NCBI GenBank assembly: GCA_903813345.2
Contig: CAIIXF020000006.1
Span: 14,080,348 to 14,144,347 of the forward strand
Length of the DNA: 64,000 nt
Reading direction: 5' to 3'
Origin: Owenia fusiformis
Lineage: Eukaryota > Annelida > Polychaeta > Sabellida > Oweniidae
The notes under the pieces were generated by a model. The model was not told the origin of the DNA and searched no databases. It saw only the letters and a list, made by a program, of their open reading frames with translations. Shown piece by piece: positions 30,476 to 43,400 of the stretch. Position 1 is the stretch's first letter. Every line of letters begins with the position of its first letter. The position numbers were made by a program, and so were the translations under genes.

Positions 30476-33400
30476 ATCTGTGTAATGTATATATTCCAGC
30501 TTCATTTTCTTGGAAAGATATTACTTAAGGTGTAGTCTCCAATCACCCTTCCAAAAATGAATTTGCTCTGAATTCCATGCACTTCATGGAAATATGAGTG
30601 TCTGGTGTTATCGTTTTTCAAAAAATGCTTAAATGTTATGCTCTGAGTTGATTTTCTAAATCTAAATGTTCTTTCCATATTACATGTTTTTGGAATATGG
30701 TCACTATTTAAAATGGGATATAATTCCAGGGTGAAAAGGAAGCATTTATGTTTTGGTCAAAGCTAGCCATAACAAACTCCAAATGTTTATTTGTTATGTA
30801 AAGTTGGTAAGTTTAAGTAGTTACTTATTTTCCTCTTGATGTTTTATCACCCAAACCATGGATTGTACTCATGAACTATGTACACTTCATCCTAAATTGA
30901 GATTTTATGAGAAAAAACTTTGATAAATATTCAGGGATCAGAAAAACTGAAGGTTGCAGAAATCAGAAAGTAATCTGGGAATCTAAGGGTGGCGGGAGGG
31001 GGTAGGATTTTCTGGAGGCTATGTAGATGCAAATGCTTTTTCTTTACCAAAGTCAGTATCTCCATTCTTTTCATAGAATTGTCACTTTACTTGTGTATAT
31101 CAGATTTTAATTCAAATTCATTCAATTGTGGAATGAAAAAAATATTGTAGGGACCATAATTTGGGAAAATTGGATATGGGTCATTAATGCTCCACCCATT
31201 TAAGGCATTAACAGGTCCAGTCATGATGTTTATACATCTAGTGTTGATTCTTAATTTTTTACAATATTGCCATAGTTACGCATCAACGCATCTCAGAAAT
31301 TTCATAATATTGCATATTTCAAGTTAATGCCAGGATCAACTTTCAAAACATTTGTGCAATACAAGATAAGTGTTTTTAAGTCACTTCACCCAACTTTTTT
31401 CACCCAAGTTTTTACTTTTCATAGATACAAGTAAAATGTTTTTCTAAAAATCATAATGATTTTCGTATTTAGAAGTGAGTTATATAGTACAGTCATACAC
31501 ACATACACTAAGCAGTATGACATCTGGCATTTTCTCTTATATCTGCATTGCTCAAGTAAGTTGTTTGAGAGAGGCTATTTTGAATGAAAATAGCTCAATA
31601 TGACAATTTTTATTTAATCATTTTAAGCATCACAGGCATCACAGATGTCGATCTAAACATTAGCAAATGCAAAGGGTATAATAGTATGAAATATATTTGG
31701 CAGAGTTTTCATTTTGAGGCAATATCAAATATAAGAGAGAACAATCAGTTCTCATCATCAAACAGTACTTCAATTTAGCACTATTCCATGATTACATTCA
31801 TGTGAATACTTGTACAGTGAAACCTGGAAAGTGGAACACCTACACTCATTAGTAGAACACCTTTCAGAGTCATCCAAATAACTTAGTGTTGAACCTCTTT
31901 AAGTGGACAAAGTCCCATGCTGAACATGTGTTAGAGGTACCAAAGGTGTTCCATGTACACAGGGTGTACTTTATATGAAATTAATACAGTGTTATATATA
32001 GGCAAATGGTTGAAAGGGCAAGCAATAATTACTTCTTCCAATGCTAACAATTAATAGTGAAGTCAATATTTTTATTATCTTTTACATATTGAATTCCAAT
32101 TTTTTATAAGTAAAAATTGTGTTGCTCAATTTTGGAATTAAAAACTAATATTTTGAAAGCAAAGTATATTTAAACCATGCCTCTTTCGTTTAAGATTCCA
32201 TCTTTCTAATTTTGGAAAAATTGATTAATTTGTAAGAATTCATGAACTGTTTGATTTGTATTAAAACAATAAGATATACAATCTACTTGTGTTCTTAACA
32301 CACTTTTCCATAGTATCAAGATAAAGAAGTGCCTGGGAGAAGGAAGGGTTCTTGTTAAAATTGAATTGTAAAGTTAGAGCAATGGAATAAACCCCTTAAT
32401 ACAAGATGATCCTAAAATAAGATCAAAGATGTTGCCGCTCCAATACAACTGGACGAAAGATCTAAACAAAAACTCGAGACATAATTGAGATCTAAGATCT
32501 AACTATTTTATTGGTCAATTATCATCATTACCATGGTACTCAATGAAACTTTCAAAATCGATAAAGTAACATCACCAACTAGCTTCTGGCCCACAGAGCA
32601 CTTGATCAGGATGTGATATTGCTATTGCTGAGTGCAAAATGACATATTTGCAAGGCAGACATTTTCTATTTTCGGATGGTTGTCAGAATAGATACCGTGA
32701 TGGATAGTCTTCAGATTTGAAATTTTATAATAGAAGATGTCATGGGCTTTCAAGAACCTCTTGAGACCCCATTGTACTCTCACCTTCTCAAATGCAGATG
32801 AATCGGAACTTAACAAAAGCTCAGTAAGTAGGAGAATATCTGATTTCTTCCACTGAGGGTATATGTTTTGGGAGCACCCAATCCATTGCTCTTGTAGAGT
32901 TGTAGAGCATCGTGTCCTCATTGGAATGAATGTGGTAATTCTATATGTCAAAGTACATGTACATGAAGTTTAGCTTGATCAGATCAAATTCATTAGTGAG
33001 GAAATAATTTTTTTAATTTAAGTGAATTCTTGACTTGTTCCACACAAGTGTATTATTACAATTAAATTGACCAACTGTTTCTAGATTTCTTGTTCATAAT
33101 GATTAAAACAGTTTTGACTTCTATAGATTAATGTAACAGGTTGTTCTTGTGCTGCCACTACCTGTGATGGGTGAGTCAATTCCTATCAAGCTGAGACCCC
33201 TGCTGTATTAGATGGACTCTCCCAGCAGACGGCTGTCACTCCAATGGGAAGGAAAGAACTTTCGTAAGTGAAAGGGGTTGTCTCAATGGCTTTACTTCTA
33301 TCTGTTCAAAATTTAGCATATCACCCTGTATTTGAAACGTCACAGTGGTAAAGCACTATGTATGTCAATTTACTCCATATTCTTAATATTTGGATATTAT

Positions 33401-34083
33401 GTCATCACCAACATATTTTTATATTCTTCAATTTTTGTAGATGGTGTGTGGTAGTTGGCAGTCGGTATCCGTAACAAATGGTAGGTGATGACATTTTGTA
33501 TGTTAACTCGTTCCGTTTACTTTAGAAGGAATTTTTTCTGGCTTATTACATTTTCTCTGCTTAGAAGGTTGGTTTGGGTTACTCCACCCAGAAGGGTGGA
33601 AGGAAGGGACTATGTAATGTCATAAGTGAATTTGTCATTGTAAATGTAGGGTGTCTTTATGTTGGTCCAACAATAGGATTGTTGAAAGTGTTGAAAAAAA
33701 TAAATAACTCAAAAAGTACTACATTTGATAACAATTGAACTAACTTGTCTTGTACATTTGTTTTTGTGATATCTTATGGCATCCTCTTCATGTTAACTAA
33801 GTACTTTTGAACAAACCACAAAGTCTTGAGTTGTGAGATGCTCCCAAATCCTAGATTTGTGTGCTTCCACAGTTCCACAGACTTCATCATTTACTGCTAG
33901 GCAGGAAAACTGGCTCAACACACAGCTGAAAGCTCTCTGCTCTGCAAGCTGAAACTTCACTCTTTAAGTGGACTCTGAAATTTTTTGACATTATAAATAG
34001 TTCAGAGAAATCGCTGCACAATGGTGTAAAAGAGCAGAGAGGATTTATGAAACATTTTTGGATTATTTATTTAAAAGGATTTT
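30476..34083. other. Intergenic DNA before the hemicentin-like gene
   Basis: AT-rich sequence with no supported gene. A 109-codon open frame on the minus strand (32622-32951) has no recognised motif. A core-less GTGACAT-family fragment lies near 33420-33512. A stretch at 31814-31970 starts ACAGTGAAACCTGGAAAGTG, like Tigger/pogo-type ends, but lacks a matching partner. Confidence 0.5.
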
Positions 34084-34090
34084 TATATAA
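34084..34090 (+). promoter_or_regulatory. Possible TATA box of the hemicentin-like gene
   Basis: TATATAA lies 50 bp before the ATG at 34140, leaving room for a start site around 34115 and a short 5' UTR. It is a common sequence in AT-rich DNA, so only the position supports it. Confidence 0.35.
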
Positions 34091-34139
34091 GTTTTGGGGG
34101 CTTTAGAGTGTTGGTGTTCGGTTAGGTAATACCGGGACA

Positions 34140-34422
34140 ATGCTTCCGCCAAAACGGAGCATAGCTTGTTTAGTTTTGGTAACTTTATGTTTGTGTAGTT
34201 TGGACGTGGCACTTGCACAACCTGGGGCGATCATTGACCCAAATGATGCTTCAACAATCCCACAGGGGGCTGCATCACTGGCCTTTGTTTTTGATATCAC
34301 CGGTTCGATGTACGATGATCTGGTCCAAGTTATAGAGGGCGCTGCAAAGATATTGGCGACAACGTTAGCAAGACGAGAAAAACCTTTGTACAACTACGTG
34401 CTGGTTCCCTTCCACGATCCTG
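34140..34422 (+). CDS. HMCN1: Hemicentin-like exon 1
   Basis: It has 94 codons plus one base, including the signal peptide and first metal-site motif DITGSM. The donor G|GTAAGT joins to exon 2 to restore PFHDPEIGPV. The ATG is the first in frame and opens the signal peptide. Confidence 0.9.
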
Positions 34423-37400
34423 GTAAGTGAAAATCATACTTTATATTTAAAAAAAGTATTTATGCCCCCTTCCTTCTGTTAAATGTCATCCTTGTTGAAT
34501 TCTCTCATTTCCATTGTATTTGAGATATGTCAAGACTAAAGAGCATCAAGATTATAAGGTGGGTTAGATTGACACTGTTTTTGCTCTCTGGAACCACACA
34601 CCTGTCCTGTATCTGCAGTTGCAATTAGATAAAACATTTACTGGTCCCTGTTTCCCTGCCAAATTGAAATTAAAAGAAATGAATCCATCAGGAATAAAGT
34701 ATTCAGGGATTAAATATATATTCTGAATTAAATAAAAATGTATTTGAATAATGCTTGTTCATCCAAATTGACAATTAAGTGAGGAGAAAGAAAGAAAAAG
34801 AGAATAAAATCTTTGAATTGGTTGATATTGAGAGAGAATAGTATGAAGATACTAGCTACAACCAGATATCATCAATTTGTACTTGCCCATAAAATGTTAA
34901 AACATTTTACGACTTCCCACGTTTTTTCAGAGATGCATAAAGCGTCCAATTTCCTTTCATTTGTATCTAATTCAAATCTTATGTTTTTCATGGCTGTTTA
35001 TTTATTTTTCACCTTTTCTCTAGTTTCCACTGTTTTCTGAGGAAGAGAGTGAACATTGCAATCTTGTTGAAGGGTTGGTTTTCAAGAGGTATAGTTCCAG
35101 AGACCTGTCTGACCATTAAAATAAAACAAATACCCCTAATTAAAATGACGGACATTTGAGAAATTCTTGGACAGTTAGGGCTATAGCAATCCAAACATCT
35201 TGCTTTTTCTTTGGTTCTTAATTTGCATCTAATCTCAGACTCTCTCATCTGCCAACCTTCTCATTAAAAGTATGTCCCTTTTTGGGAGTATGGAGATTAA
35301 ATGCATGACAAAGAATGATTAATAATTCCATTGAATCTCAACTTTCACTCCATTCCATCCCCCCTCCCGTTACAATAGTTCCAAACTTATATTTTGGGTT
35401 AGGATCGTCAAATTTGAGCTCTTGCATGGACTGTTGGTGAATGTATAGTTTTTTGAGGGAAAAAGAAACTACTGAAAATCCCACACTAATCCTAAGTAGG
35501 AAGGTGTGCATATCACCCTGGGCATGACTTTCCATATTCTTCAGATCTCATTCTGAATTAAATGCTCATTTTTCTCACCCTTATCTAAAACAAGTTTTGA
35601 AAATTTTGCCTACAAATTTTGTTCTACCCTTATTTTCTTGTTTCAGTGTGTTTTACTTGAAACTAAGATCCTTTGATATTTTATGTAGGGAGTTGTCAAT
35701 ATTACGTTTCACTTAGAGATAGGATGACAATATAATAATCCCTTTTTGACATGAATGGTTGTTTTGACACTAATTGTTTTAACTGGGAAAAAATTTCCAG
35801 TACAGTTGATGCTTTGTTGCATGTCCATCAATGATGGTTAGGCACTATAACAAGGGCTGGATTCAGGGGTAGATCAGGGAACCAACAAGGGGGAGGCAAA
35901 TTTCAAGTATGATAAAAATAAATTCCGCGCTTGCCTGGAAAAAAATGTTGGGCCCCTAAAACCAAAAAGTGGGCCCAAATTTTGAAAATTAGAGGCCTAT
36001 TTTCTTCAAAATTTGTCCTAAAGTTAAGGCTTTAAATGGCACAGTAATGACCAAAAAGGCCCACGTTTTGGGGGCTTAAGGCCTTTTTTAATTTTTTGGG
36101 CTCAATTTTTTCTGGGCCTGGGCCCACCCAGATCCGCCAGTGGGATTTTGGCTTGTTTTATTAATCGGAGAAATTCAGGCTTGCTTTTTGACTATGGCTT
36201 ATTTGGACTTATCATGAGTCAACTCTGGATCTGATTATTCAAGTCTGAAAAAGTGAACTTCAACATTTTATCTAGGGTGACAAATAGAGTTCCTTGACAA
36301 AAGGAGAACTATGAGAAACGTGTTTGAAGTTTCTTTTTTCCCAGATAACCCCAGTCAACTTCAACCAAGGGGTCAATGTGACCCATTATGAAACATGGTT
36401 TGTCAATTTGCACAACAGAAGTTTGCCCTGTATATCATCCCTTGGAACAATTTTGATAAGGAAATCTTAAAAAGTTAATAGCTACAGCGGGTATCTGGAA
36501 AAACAGGGCTGGGTGCAGTTTTATGGAAATTCGACTATGCTTAATTGGTTGTGGAACAGAAAATGATTTAGTTGATGGTTTTGTCAGTCTGAGTTATTTT
36601 AGAAGTTCATCAAGTTTTTTTCTTTGTGTGTAACAAAACCCTTATTCAGATTCCATATGGAATTTTCTTCTTTTGATTGATCTTTTAAGTCAATGAGTTG
36701 CAGAAATGTATCAAAATGTCTTGCAAGGAACTCCAACAAGATTGTGTTCTCAACTGGCAGAGCATTAGGTCCTAACTATGTTGAAAGCATACAAAAGTCA
36801 CAAATAATCAAAATGTCTTTCATCATTGAGAAGGTTTCAATGTCAGGCTGAGTCTGCTAGGTGTGACATACTGTGGATAAAAAATTAGGAGGTCATGGGT
36901 TAAAAGTCTGAAAATGTGTAGATTTGAATGTATAAGAAAAAAGAACTGGCAAGAAGTTTTGAATTTCAAACCTTTTAAAACTTCAGAAAATTAAAAAATA
37001 TAAAAAGTGAGAAATACCTAGAATTAGCAAGACAGGCTTGACTTATTTGACATTGGTTTGTTGAACACAAACGTTCTAAAGATATAAAACATATTTTGAC
37101 TTAAGCTATTTGGGGCTTTTGAGATTTGCTATTCATATGCCATTATATGAAATACAGGATTTTGATGAATTCATTGACAGTTACAACAGGGCTTTAAAGC
37201 AGGCTTGTGAGCTTTGAAGTGTTAAGGAGCCAAGTGGGCTTTCCGTTGAGCCTAGTGAGGCTTTAATATGAATCTAGTATATCTAAAATAAGTAACTTGA
37301 GCTTATTGAGGCTTCAGGTAAAACTTGCGGGGCTTTAGTTTTATGGGCTTTAAGATGAGGTTCGTGGGTATGGTATGGTATGGTATGGTATGGTATGGCT

Positions 37401-40400
37401 CTTTATTTCCTTCAATTTGGAGAGCAACATTTAAGGATTCAAGACCAAAGAGTTGGGCTTTAAAGTTAACCTTGTGGGGGTTTGGTTGAATCTCAGGGGA
37501 CTTAAAGATGGAGCTTGTTAAATAACTATTGCTTATGTAAGCCCACATGAAAAAGTTTAAGGTTACTCTGCCTACCTTCATTTTTATTCCTTTGAATATT
37601 AGGACTAGTTTTTAGATGTATAGACAATTTTTTCAGGAAGTTGAATTTTGTCTAATTGTTTTATCTTGTATTAGATATTACATCCGCATTCAACAGGACA
37701 CAAAAAGTAAGATAGATACCCAAGTAAAATATCATGATGATTGAAGGTTACATACGATCGTCTGTCACGAAATTACGATGTTACAGGAAATAACATAACT
37801 AATGCCGATGATAGTGATATTTGTTAATTCCATTAAAATGCAATTTAGCATTTATGAAGGCCATTAGTTCTTATTTTAGGAAGAGAGTGCAACATGCACA
37901 AACAGCAGCTATTAATAGTTACTGTTATTGTCAAGGGCATAAAACACAAGAGTATGTATTATATACAAAAGCAAATCACTTGCCAATATTTTGTTTTCCA
38001 ATTTCCTCATATGTAAGCAACCTTGTTTTGAGTACTAAAAACTTATATCTCAAGGTTGTTGCCTGGATCAAAAATAGAGGAGACAAATCATGGATAAGCG
38101 AGGCTTAACTTTAAATTTAATAGAGATCAAATAATATGAAATAGACAATATTTTCACAGTTCCAGTTAAAATGTCCGAATAAGTTATCTTCTATGAAATA
38201 TTGGTAAGTCAAGAAATTAAGTAACCTTTGTCAGTATTTTGTATTTTATACTTGTATTATGCAATTTGATTTGTCCAAAACAGTACTGCCATCTATTTAT
38301 TTAAATTGTGACTGGTCTCTTGGGCCATGTAAATTCTAGAGTATCAGGTCAGTTTGAGTCATTTCCTGGGGCAATGTGATAGATTGTACAAGATGGGAAT
38401 CTCTAAATGCAGACAGCAAATCCCAAGTGTGTCTTATATTTACTAGGTAGTTATCTTTTCTTTATACAGTTGGTTAGGTATTTAGCCATGTGATTATAAA
38501 ACAAGGGTAAAAGACTTTCATCCTTGACTGTGAGGTCCCTTAAGTTGATCAAATCAGTAAAAATAGGGAGATGTAGTGAGGGGAGAGATTTGACTAGCTA
38601 AGAGAGTTGTACATCTTTGTTTTGGATCTTTGCATAACTTCACCCACTGTATAAACAATTCCCATTGCACACTACAAAAGCTTAGAAATAAATGTCTTGT
38701 TTAAAAAGGGGATGTTATTTCAGTAATTGATAAACTTTACACAAAGTTTAACTTTAATGACATTTTCTGTTGTTTTATTCTAAACAGTGTGTCACCTACT
38801 ATCTTTATTTACCATTTTATGTATTCGGTTTATGTTAGAGGATCTTAGATGAACTTGAGTCCAACTGAACCATTCCAAATTATGATGTGAAGAATATGAA
38901 AAATGTCAAACAGAAATATTTCTGAGGTCATTTTTAGGAAATATATTTGAGTTCATGTTAAAGTGGAATGATTGAAGATTTAAGGGTAAAAGAAAGTGAA
39001 ATCAAGGATACATCCCGTAAAAACATCATGGCAAGAATTTTTCTCATTCAATGAGTAATAGAGTAGAGAACAAGTCAAAGTCGGATGTAATATCATAATA
39101 TAAAGCTCTGATTTGAAATTGAACGGAAGAAACGAGGATTTTTTGAGATGTCTGAGAAAATAATATAAAAGGAACTTGACGGGAGAAATTTTTCCAAATA
39201 GGCCTTTACCTTAGAAAGAATTCCTTCTAATCTATTACCATGATATGATTAATAGTGGCTTTCTGCAATAAGAGTGTTCTCTCTTGTCTTTTTGCTTTTA
39301 GAATTCTATTTATCCCAACTGAATCTTGCAAAAAAATTCCTATAATTTTCAGATTTATGGAACTTTATTGAACTTTTTTACAGACTTTCGTCATATATGG
39401 TACTTCTGTATATCGGGCTATGTGAATTTGATGTAGATTCTGTGTTTGAAATGAATTAGTTTTAATAAGAGTTTTCGGATTTTTTAGATTTTGTAAGATT
39501 GAATGATAGGGAAAGTTTCATGCAGTTGTTAGGTACATGCATAACTGGTCGGCCTTTGATGTTCATTTTACTGAGGTGAAAAATGAAACAAAATTGAAAA
39601 ATGGCGGTGAACCAAGATTCTCCTGTGCTGGGTTATAGTTTCCAGATGTCTATTCTTTACCTCTTTCTTATGGAATTAGCATGAGCCCTATAGTACAATA
39701 TATATATAATATACATATTGTACACGTTGTATAACCCAAGAACATCCAGAAAAATGCTCAGACACTCTAAGTCCCAGATATCTCAATTCTTCCCCACTTG
39801 CATTACTTTTTGTTGTTAATTAATTTATTATTTTCTGTATTTGTATATTCTCACACTGCCTTGGCTAATAGTGCTCTGAATAATAAGAATTAAAACCAAA
39901 AATTGACAACTTGAGAATGAATAATAAAAGCAACATCTGATGAGCAGAGTTTTACCAAGCCAAGTTGAAGTCGTGTGCTTTTGTATCAAAGATTGTCAAG
40001 AATCATGGTGTTTCTCACCTGGCCTCCCCAATAGAAATTGTATGGGCTAAGAACTATTTTTACAACCAAATATTAAATATATTTCAACTTCAAGTTTCAA
40101 AACTAAAAATCTGGTAAATTAAAAAGTCCCGTTTTCGAGTAACTGACATTTATTGAAGTTGATTTATCCAGTTGTACATTTTGTGTATGTACTTGATTCC
40201 CTCAAATAAACCAGAATGAACCTATCTTCATTTAGAGACCATAAATCGATGCATCAATGTTTAAAGAAAAACACAAGCTTGAAGTCTAGATCATTTTTAT
40301 TCCTAGATTAACACAGTCCAGGCCTTCAGGCTTAGAGACCCCACAATTTTGTTTGAAATTGTCCCAAACTATAAACCTGTGGTCTTTGAGATGTATTGCA

Positions 40401-43400
40401 TCCTCTGTTTGAAATGTAATGCTCTTATGCATGTTTCATGTTTTACTCTCTCACGTATTCATCGAATTTTGCTCATCTTGCAAATAATATCACTGATTTC
40501 ACTAATTTCTCTGGTCATCTTGTTTCTTTCTGACTAACTGTTTTTTACTGTTCAATTTGATGATACATAGCTGGGAATTATATTTGAGAAGTGTTTTAAT
40601 TTAAAAAGATAGTGGTTTCCTATGTACCTTTGCAAAAGCAGAATGAAATAGAATTGATGAGCAGGTGTAATCTTTATTGCAACAAAAATTGATCTCATTT
40701 TTTATTTTTTCATAATATTTTCAACAACTTTGAAATTTGAACTTTAAAGAATTGAAGAAGTTCTTAAAAAAGAGATCTTTTGCAAGGGAGGTATCAGTGA
40801 ATGACAAAGAGTCACTTGAACAAGTTGAGGTAACTCAAGGGGATCAAAACCACAGTTAAGATAACTTGGATAAATATGGAAAGGTCCTTTAACCTTTAGT
40901 ACTCAGCTTAGGGACCTTGGCATCAACTCCTGCATGCAAACCTGGTACTCTCATGTGAGTGTGGTGGCATACACAGATTGAATTCGGAAAGATTATACAT
41001 TTATCAGTCTTCCTGGAGGTCTTTTAATCAGATCCTAATTTGATTTTAATGACATTGCCCAATCAAGAAGTAATTTTTCTAATTGTTTCTGTCTTCTTTG
41101 AGAGTACACTAAATCGTGAAAAACAAGTTGAATAATATGGTCTCATTCTGATCTTTCTTGCCAGGTTCTCTCTTTGACTTAGTCTCAAAGTTTAGTGTTA
41201 CAAAATATGAATGTGGAGTTTTTATATAAGGTTGATCCAGAACACAAAATTTTTTTTCATGACAGGTTCTTTTTAGCTATAAAACTCGCAGCAATTGTCA
41301 TAAAAATGTTGTAAACCTAGATATTTGGCATATTTGTCATCCCGAATGTTTGTTGTTCAAAGATCTTTCATTGAAACTGTCAAATACTCATTTAAGCCTA
41401 GTTTATTCTCTTGATCATTTGATTTCTCACTTATTATCTCCTTCGTTTCTAATTCATTATTCCTAGCTATTTGATTGGAGAGTCACACCAACCACCTTCT
41501 ACATTTGGTTGAATTTACTCAAAAATAATAAATACCTTGTGTTCTAATTGTTGTTGTTTTGTAAGCAGAAGTTGTTGAGAAGAACTTACACAAAACAGTC
41601 TAATGATCCTGCAATTTTAGGATCTCTTGAAATAATCTTGATAGAGTACTAGTCTAAAAGATTCACCACATTATGTTTATTTTGCTAAATTTCTCGAAAT
41701 ATTTGAATGGACGGATTTATTTTCTACCATTTCTATACAATTTAGTATGTCCCCTTTATCCCTATGTTTTCAATTTCTCTCAAAATCCTCTCGTTGGGGG
41801 AGTATTTTGTGTTTTAAAACACGACCAGAGAAGGTAATGCTGGTGGGAGACCATGGCCTCCTATCAGGTGCTTAGACCTATTTACTGAGGATACATCACC
41901 ACCTTTTTCAGCAAATCTATCTTCCTGGATACGATTCAACATATTACTACGCTTTGTACCATTGGTTTTGATTTTTTACTTGAAATGTTTATGGACAAAC
42001 TGAGATACCACAGAAATTGTCTTTTTCTCCTTGGGGAGAAGGAGGGAGACGTCGTTGAGGATCACATTCTTCCACCACACATGCACACATTTGCACACAA
42101 GAAGTATGAACTGTAGAACACTTGGTACTTGAATGCCCATGGGCATGAGAGGAGAGCTGATATGATTGTAGTTTTTTTTTCTTTTTTTTATTCATCTATA
42201 CTTTACATTTACATTATTCTTTACGCAGACTATTCCCAAAAGAACCCTTTGCAGAAAATGTTGTGTTTACCCATATTACTTGATGAATTAGTTTATTTTA
42301 TGTTGATCAATTTATGCTATGTATAAGGTAACATTTTCAGTCACATACTGCTCTGTGAGCCATCAGTATACAGGGTGGCCTGAAAAAGTTGCATAAAAGG
42401 AGATTGTGGATGATGTCAACCATGTAGGAGTAGGTGTTGCTTGAATACTTTAATTTGGGTCTACATAGAAATAGTCTGCTGTAATATGATATCACACACT
42501 TGTGCCAGCATATTATGTGCACTGAGAATAGGAAGACCAACCATAGGGAAGGTGTCCTCAGATCAGAGCTTGTTGGGGGTTGGCCACATGTTGAAGTGTG
42601 CCACGTGTCATTTGTTGCCTGATGTAGGTTTAAATTAAAAATCATGTAGGTTTCTTATACAATATTACTGTTTTCCAAAAGTATCATATTATTGTATATA
42701 TTATATTGTATATTTTATCATAGATTTATATCTTTTACATATCTATTGTGTTATATCAAATGCATCATGTACTTTTGTTTGTATTTATTTTACCAAAACC
42801 TTCATGTATGCAGCACATCATTCGGCCTTACATCTTTCATCTCTTCATTTATAGTGAATATTAACACACACAGAACATAATAGGATAGGATGGTTGACTG
42901 GAATGTAAAAATTTTAATTTCAAAACAGAATTCAAACAAACAATTTTTGTTTGGATAAACACAGGGGAGAAAATAACAGCAGGAAATAATCTGTCCTAGA
43001 AACTAACCTGATTTGATTTGTTCTTTTGGAAGAAAAACATGAAAAACAATATCGGTCTTACATTTAAAATTGGTAATGTAAGAATGAGATTTATTTTAAA
43101 CTTGCAATTTGATGAGGGAAATTTTAAAACCTTTCCAAAAATATATATCGATTTTTTTATAAATCATTTGATTTAGCCTACAGAGAAACAGTTTCTATAC
43201 GATGCATAGTCATACATTCTCAAAATCTAGCATATTTCTTGTTTGTGCTTATTATAGTCCTTATGTAACATCTAATTTTTGGTCTATTGATAAGAAAGCA
43301 TGGTTAATGTGTTTTTCAAGGGTTATTTATAAGCATATGGTGTATACTTGGGATATATGTCAACTAATTGTGGTCGTGAACTTTGCATGTTATTGTGAAC

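Noticed and set aside
31814-31970. Tigger/pogo-type MITE
   Set aside because: The left end (ACAGTGAAACCT) is suggestive, but no inverted partner end was found nearby.
32622-32951. 109-codon minus-strand ORF between SET and the hemicentin-like gene
   Set aside because: No domain, splice or neighbour support. The length is within chance for this amount of AT-rich DNA.
42337-42645. 102-codon minus-strand ORF and overlapping plus-strand ORFs
   Set aside because: No recognised motif. They overlap each other in hemicentin intron 1 with no splice or repeat explanation.
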